Shown here: positions 5,737 to 7,425 of the stretch, in pieces
Position numbering within the stretch: position 1 is the stretch's first letter
How the letters are laid out: each line of letters begins with the position of its first letter
NCBI GenBank assembly: GCA_002343425.1
Contig: DDSO01000059.1
Coordinates: 36,561-43,985 of the forward strand
From: Brevundimonas sp. UBA2388
GTDB taxonomy: Bacteria > Pseudomonadota > Alphaproteobacteria > Caulobacterales > Caulobacteraceae
Length of the DNA: 7,425 nt
Reading direction: 5' to 3'
The notes under the pieces: generated by a model
Seen by the model: the letters and a program-made list of their open reading frames with translations, nothing else
What the model was told of the DNA's origin: nothing
Databases searched by the model: none
Position numbers and translations under genes: made by a program

Positions 5737-7425
5737 GGCCGCCCTCGTCGCCCTCGCCCTCGCCGCCCTGCTGGCGATCGCGCTTTCGGGAACCGCGCTC
5801 GTCGCCCTCGCCGGCCTCGGCCGACTGGAGGCGGATATCGACCTGGCCCGCGTCCCCGGCTGGTTCTGGTACTATCGCGACGATCCGCTGGTGCGCCGCT
5901 GGCTGCGCATCGGCGCGGCCGGGCATGGCCTGCTGCTGCTGATCCTCATCGTCGTCATGATCGTCAACCGCCGTCGCCCCCTGCACGGCGCCGCGCGCTG
6001 GTCGACGGCGGGCGAGCAACGCCGCGCCGGCCTGCGGGCGCATCAGGGCGTGGTGCTGGGGCACGCCGGCGGCGGCCTGCTGATCTCGGGCGGGCCCGAA
6101 CATGTGATCGTCTACGCCCCGACGCGCACCGGCAAGGGCGTCGGCGTGGTCATCCCCAACCTGTTGGCCTGGCCCGGCTCGGTCGTCGTGCTCGACATCA
6201 AGCGCGAGAATTTCCTGGCCACGGCCGGGTTTCGCGCCGCCTCCGGCCAGACTGTGCTGATGTTCGACCCCCTGGCCCTCGACGGCCGCACGGCTCGCTA
6301 CAACCCGCTCGGCCATGTCGACCGCGGCCGGCCCGAGGTCGTGCTCGACGAACTGCAGCGGATGGCGGTGATGCTCTTCCCCGGCCATGACCACGCCGAC
6401 CCCTTCTGGTCGGAGGCGGCCCGCATCGGCTTTATCGGCGTCGGCGCCTTCGTGGCCGAAACCCCCGCCCTGCCCTTCACCCTCGGCGAGATCTTCCGCC
6501 AGCTGACCCGGGGCGATCCCCGCACGCGGTTTCCGGCCCTGATCGCGGACCGGCGGCGCGCGGACCGGCCGCTCTCGGGCCCCTGCGTCTCGGCCCTGAC
6601 CGACTTCTGCAGCGCCGGGGAGAACACCTTCGCCTCGGTACGCCAGACCATCACCACCCGCATGGGCCTGTGGCTGAACCCGGCGGTCGACGCCGCCACC
6701 GCCGCCAGCGACTTCGACCTGCGCGCCCTGTGCCGTGGCGGGATCTCCCTCTATCTCGGGGCCGCCCCGGACAATATGCAGCGGGTCGCGCCGCTCTACA
6801 GCCTGCTGTTCCAGCAGCTGGTCGATCTCAACAGCCGCGTCCTGCCCGGCCCCGGCGACCAGCCGGCGCTGGTGCTGCTCGACGAGTTCGCCCGCCTCGG
6901 CCCCGCGCCGGTCCTCGCCCACGCCTTTTCCTTCGTGGCCGGCTACGGCCTGCGCCTGCTGCCGGTGATCCAGAGCCCGTCCCAGCTGCGCGCCCTCTAC
7001 GGCCCCGACGTCACCGAAGAGATCCTGACCAACTGCGGCGTCGAGGTCGTCTTCGCCCCCAAGGAGCTCAAGGTCGCCCAGGACCTCAGCGAGCGGCTCG
7101 GCTTCTACACCTACAGCGCCCGCAGCCGCAGCCGACCCACGGGCCTGGCCCCGGGGCGGCGCAGCACCACCGCCTCCGAGCAGCGCCGCGCCCTGATGCT
7201 GCCGCAGGAACTGATGCTGCTGCCGCCCGGCGACCTCATCGTGCTCAAGGCCGGCCTGCCGCCGACCCGGGGGCGCAAGATCGTCTCCTGGCGTGAGCGC
7301 GTCTTCGTCCGCCGCCGCCGCCCACCGCCGCTCGTCCCCGTCGCGCCGCGCGTCGATCCGCCCGCCCCCGAGCCCGTCGCGCCCGTCCCCATCCCTGACG
7401 AGACGGCGATGTTCGGCTTCGACGC
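5702..7425 (+). CDS. virD4: VirD4/TraG-family type IV coupling protein (3' partial)
   Basis: VirD4 is the inner-membrane coupling ATPase that recruits substrates, such as relaxase-bound DNA, to the T4SS channel. The frame is open from 5702 to the window end: 574 codons plus two bases, no stop. Two membrane segments (about 12-38 and 70-89) flank a small periplasmic loop. LHGAARWSTAGE (about 94-105) leads into the nucleotide-binding domain. Walker A is APTRTGKGVGVVIPNLL (139-155, Lys145), and VVLDIKREN follows shortly after. DPFWSEAAR starts at 233 and opens the all-alpha domain (about 240-330), the substrate-contact region in the family. SVRQTITTRMGLWL starts at 312. Walker B is ALVLLDEFARLG (389-400, Asp394/Glu395), then PVIQSPSQL and ILTNCGVEVVF typical of the family. 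From residue 537 an RRRRPPP run begins a Pro/Arg-rich tail that reaches the window edge. Typical length is 560-670 aa, so the stop is probably close. The start is set by GGAGG at 5691-5695. The order virB11-virD4 fits a conjugative system. Confidence 0.95.
   Translation, partial: MSRLASVSPAARAALVALALAALLAIALSGTALVALAGLGRLEADIDLARVPGWFWYYRDDPLVRRWLRIGAAGHGLLLLILIVVMIVNRRRPLHGAARWSTAGEQRRAGLRAHQGVVLGHAGGGLLISGGPEHVIVYAPTRTGKGVGVVIPNLLAWPGSVVVLDIKRENFLATAGFRAASGQTVLMFDPLALDGRTARYNPLGHVDRGRPEVVLDELQRMAVMLFPGHDHADPFWSEAARIGFIGVGAFVAETPALPFTLGEIFRQLTRGDPRTRFPALIADRRRADRPLSGPCVSALTDFCSAGENTFASVRQTITTRMGLWLNPAVDAATAASDFDLRALCRGGISLYLGAAPDNMQRVAPLYSLLFQQLVDLNSRVLPGPGDQPALVLLDEFARLGPAPVLAHAFSFVAGYGLRLLPVIQSPSQLRALYGPDVTEEILTNCGVEVVFAPKELKVAQDLSERLGFYTYSARSRSRPTGLAPGRRSTTASEQRRALMLPQELMLLPPGDLIVLKAGLPPTRGRKIVSWRERVFVRRRRPPPLVPVAPRVDPPAPEPVAPVPIPDETAMFGFD

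Noticed and set aside
5564..6922. 452-codon open frame on the minus strand
   Set aside because: It is antisense to virB11 and virD4. The plus strand carries Walker motifs of a coupling protein through this stretch.
6670..7296. 208-codon plus-strand frame rich in Arg/Pro
   Set aside because: It is an out-of-frame shadow of virD4. The virD4 frame is open across the region and encodes family motifs.
1..7425. Search for CRISPR repeats, tRNA or rRNA genes, insertion sequences, or attachment sites
   Set aside because: Nothing of these types was visible; coding sequence covers essentially the whole window.

Overview
The window is a densely packed, one-strand segment of a VirB/VirD4-type (P-type, type IVA) type IV secretion system. 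It reads on the plus strand from a 5'-truncated virB5 to a 3'-truncated virD4: virB5 (partial) - eexN-like lipoprotein - virB6 - virB7-like lipoprotein - virB8 - virB9 - virB10 - virB11 - virD4 (partial). The very high GC content (about 70% by eye), strong GC bias at third codon positions and the protein motifs suggest an alphaproteobacterium. Caulobacterales (Brevundimonas/Caulobacter/Phenylobacterium-like) is my best guess, but that is inference from style and not proof.

Layout. Bases 2-694 hold the VirB5 pilus-tip protein, whose start lies before the window. Bases 691-915 hold a 74-aa lipoprotein resembling EexN entry-exclusion proteins. The polytopic channel protein VirB6 (918-1838) and a small VirB7-like lipoprotein with a Pro-rich tail (1841-2080) follow. 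Next come the assembly and core proteins VirB8 (2077-2760), VirB9 (2757-3581) and VirB10 (3578-4729), the hexameric ATPase VirB11 (4729-5736), and the coupling ATPase VirD4 (5702 to the window edge). VirD4 has no stop codon inside the window, yet its frame is open for all 574 visible codons and carries Walker A and B motifs.

All junctions are overlaps (four of them ATGA) or 2-bp gaps, so this is one polycistronic transcript with translational coupling. The window has no promoter, terminator, RNA gene, insertion sequence or CRISPR array, and no intergenic stretch longer than 2 bp. Together the genes supply the outer-membrane core (VirB7/9/10), inner-membrane complex (VirB6/8), pilus tip (VirB5), assembly/translocation ATPase (VirB11) and substrate receptor (VirD4). 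VirB1-4 and any relaxase must lie outside if the system is complete. The entry-exclusion-like gene favours a conjugative system (plasmid or ICE) over a dedicated effector secretor.

I see no wholly new system here. The most interesting points are the embedded exclusion lipoprotein, the VirB7 variant with a Pro-rich tail and extra C-terminal Cys, the possible VirB7-VirB9 disulfide, and the 35-bp virB11/virD4 overlap with its own ribosome binding site.
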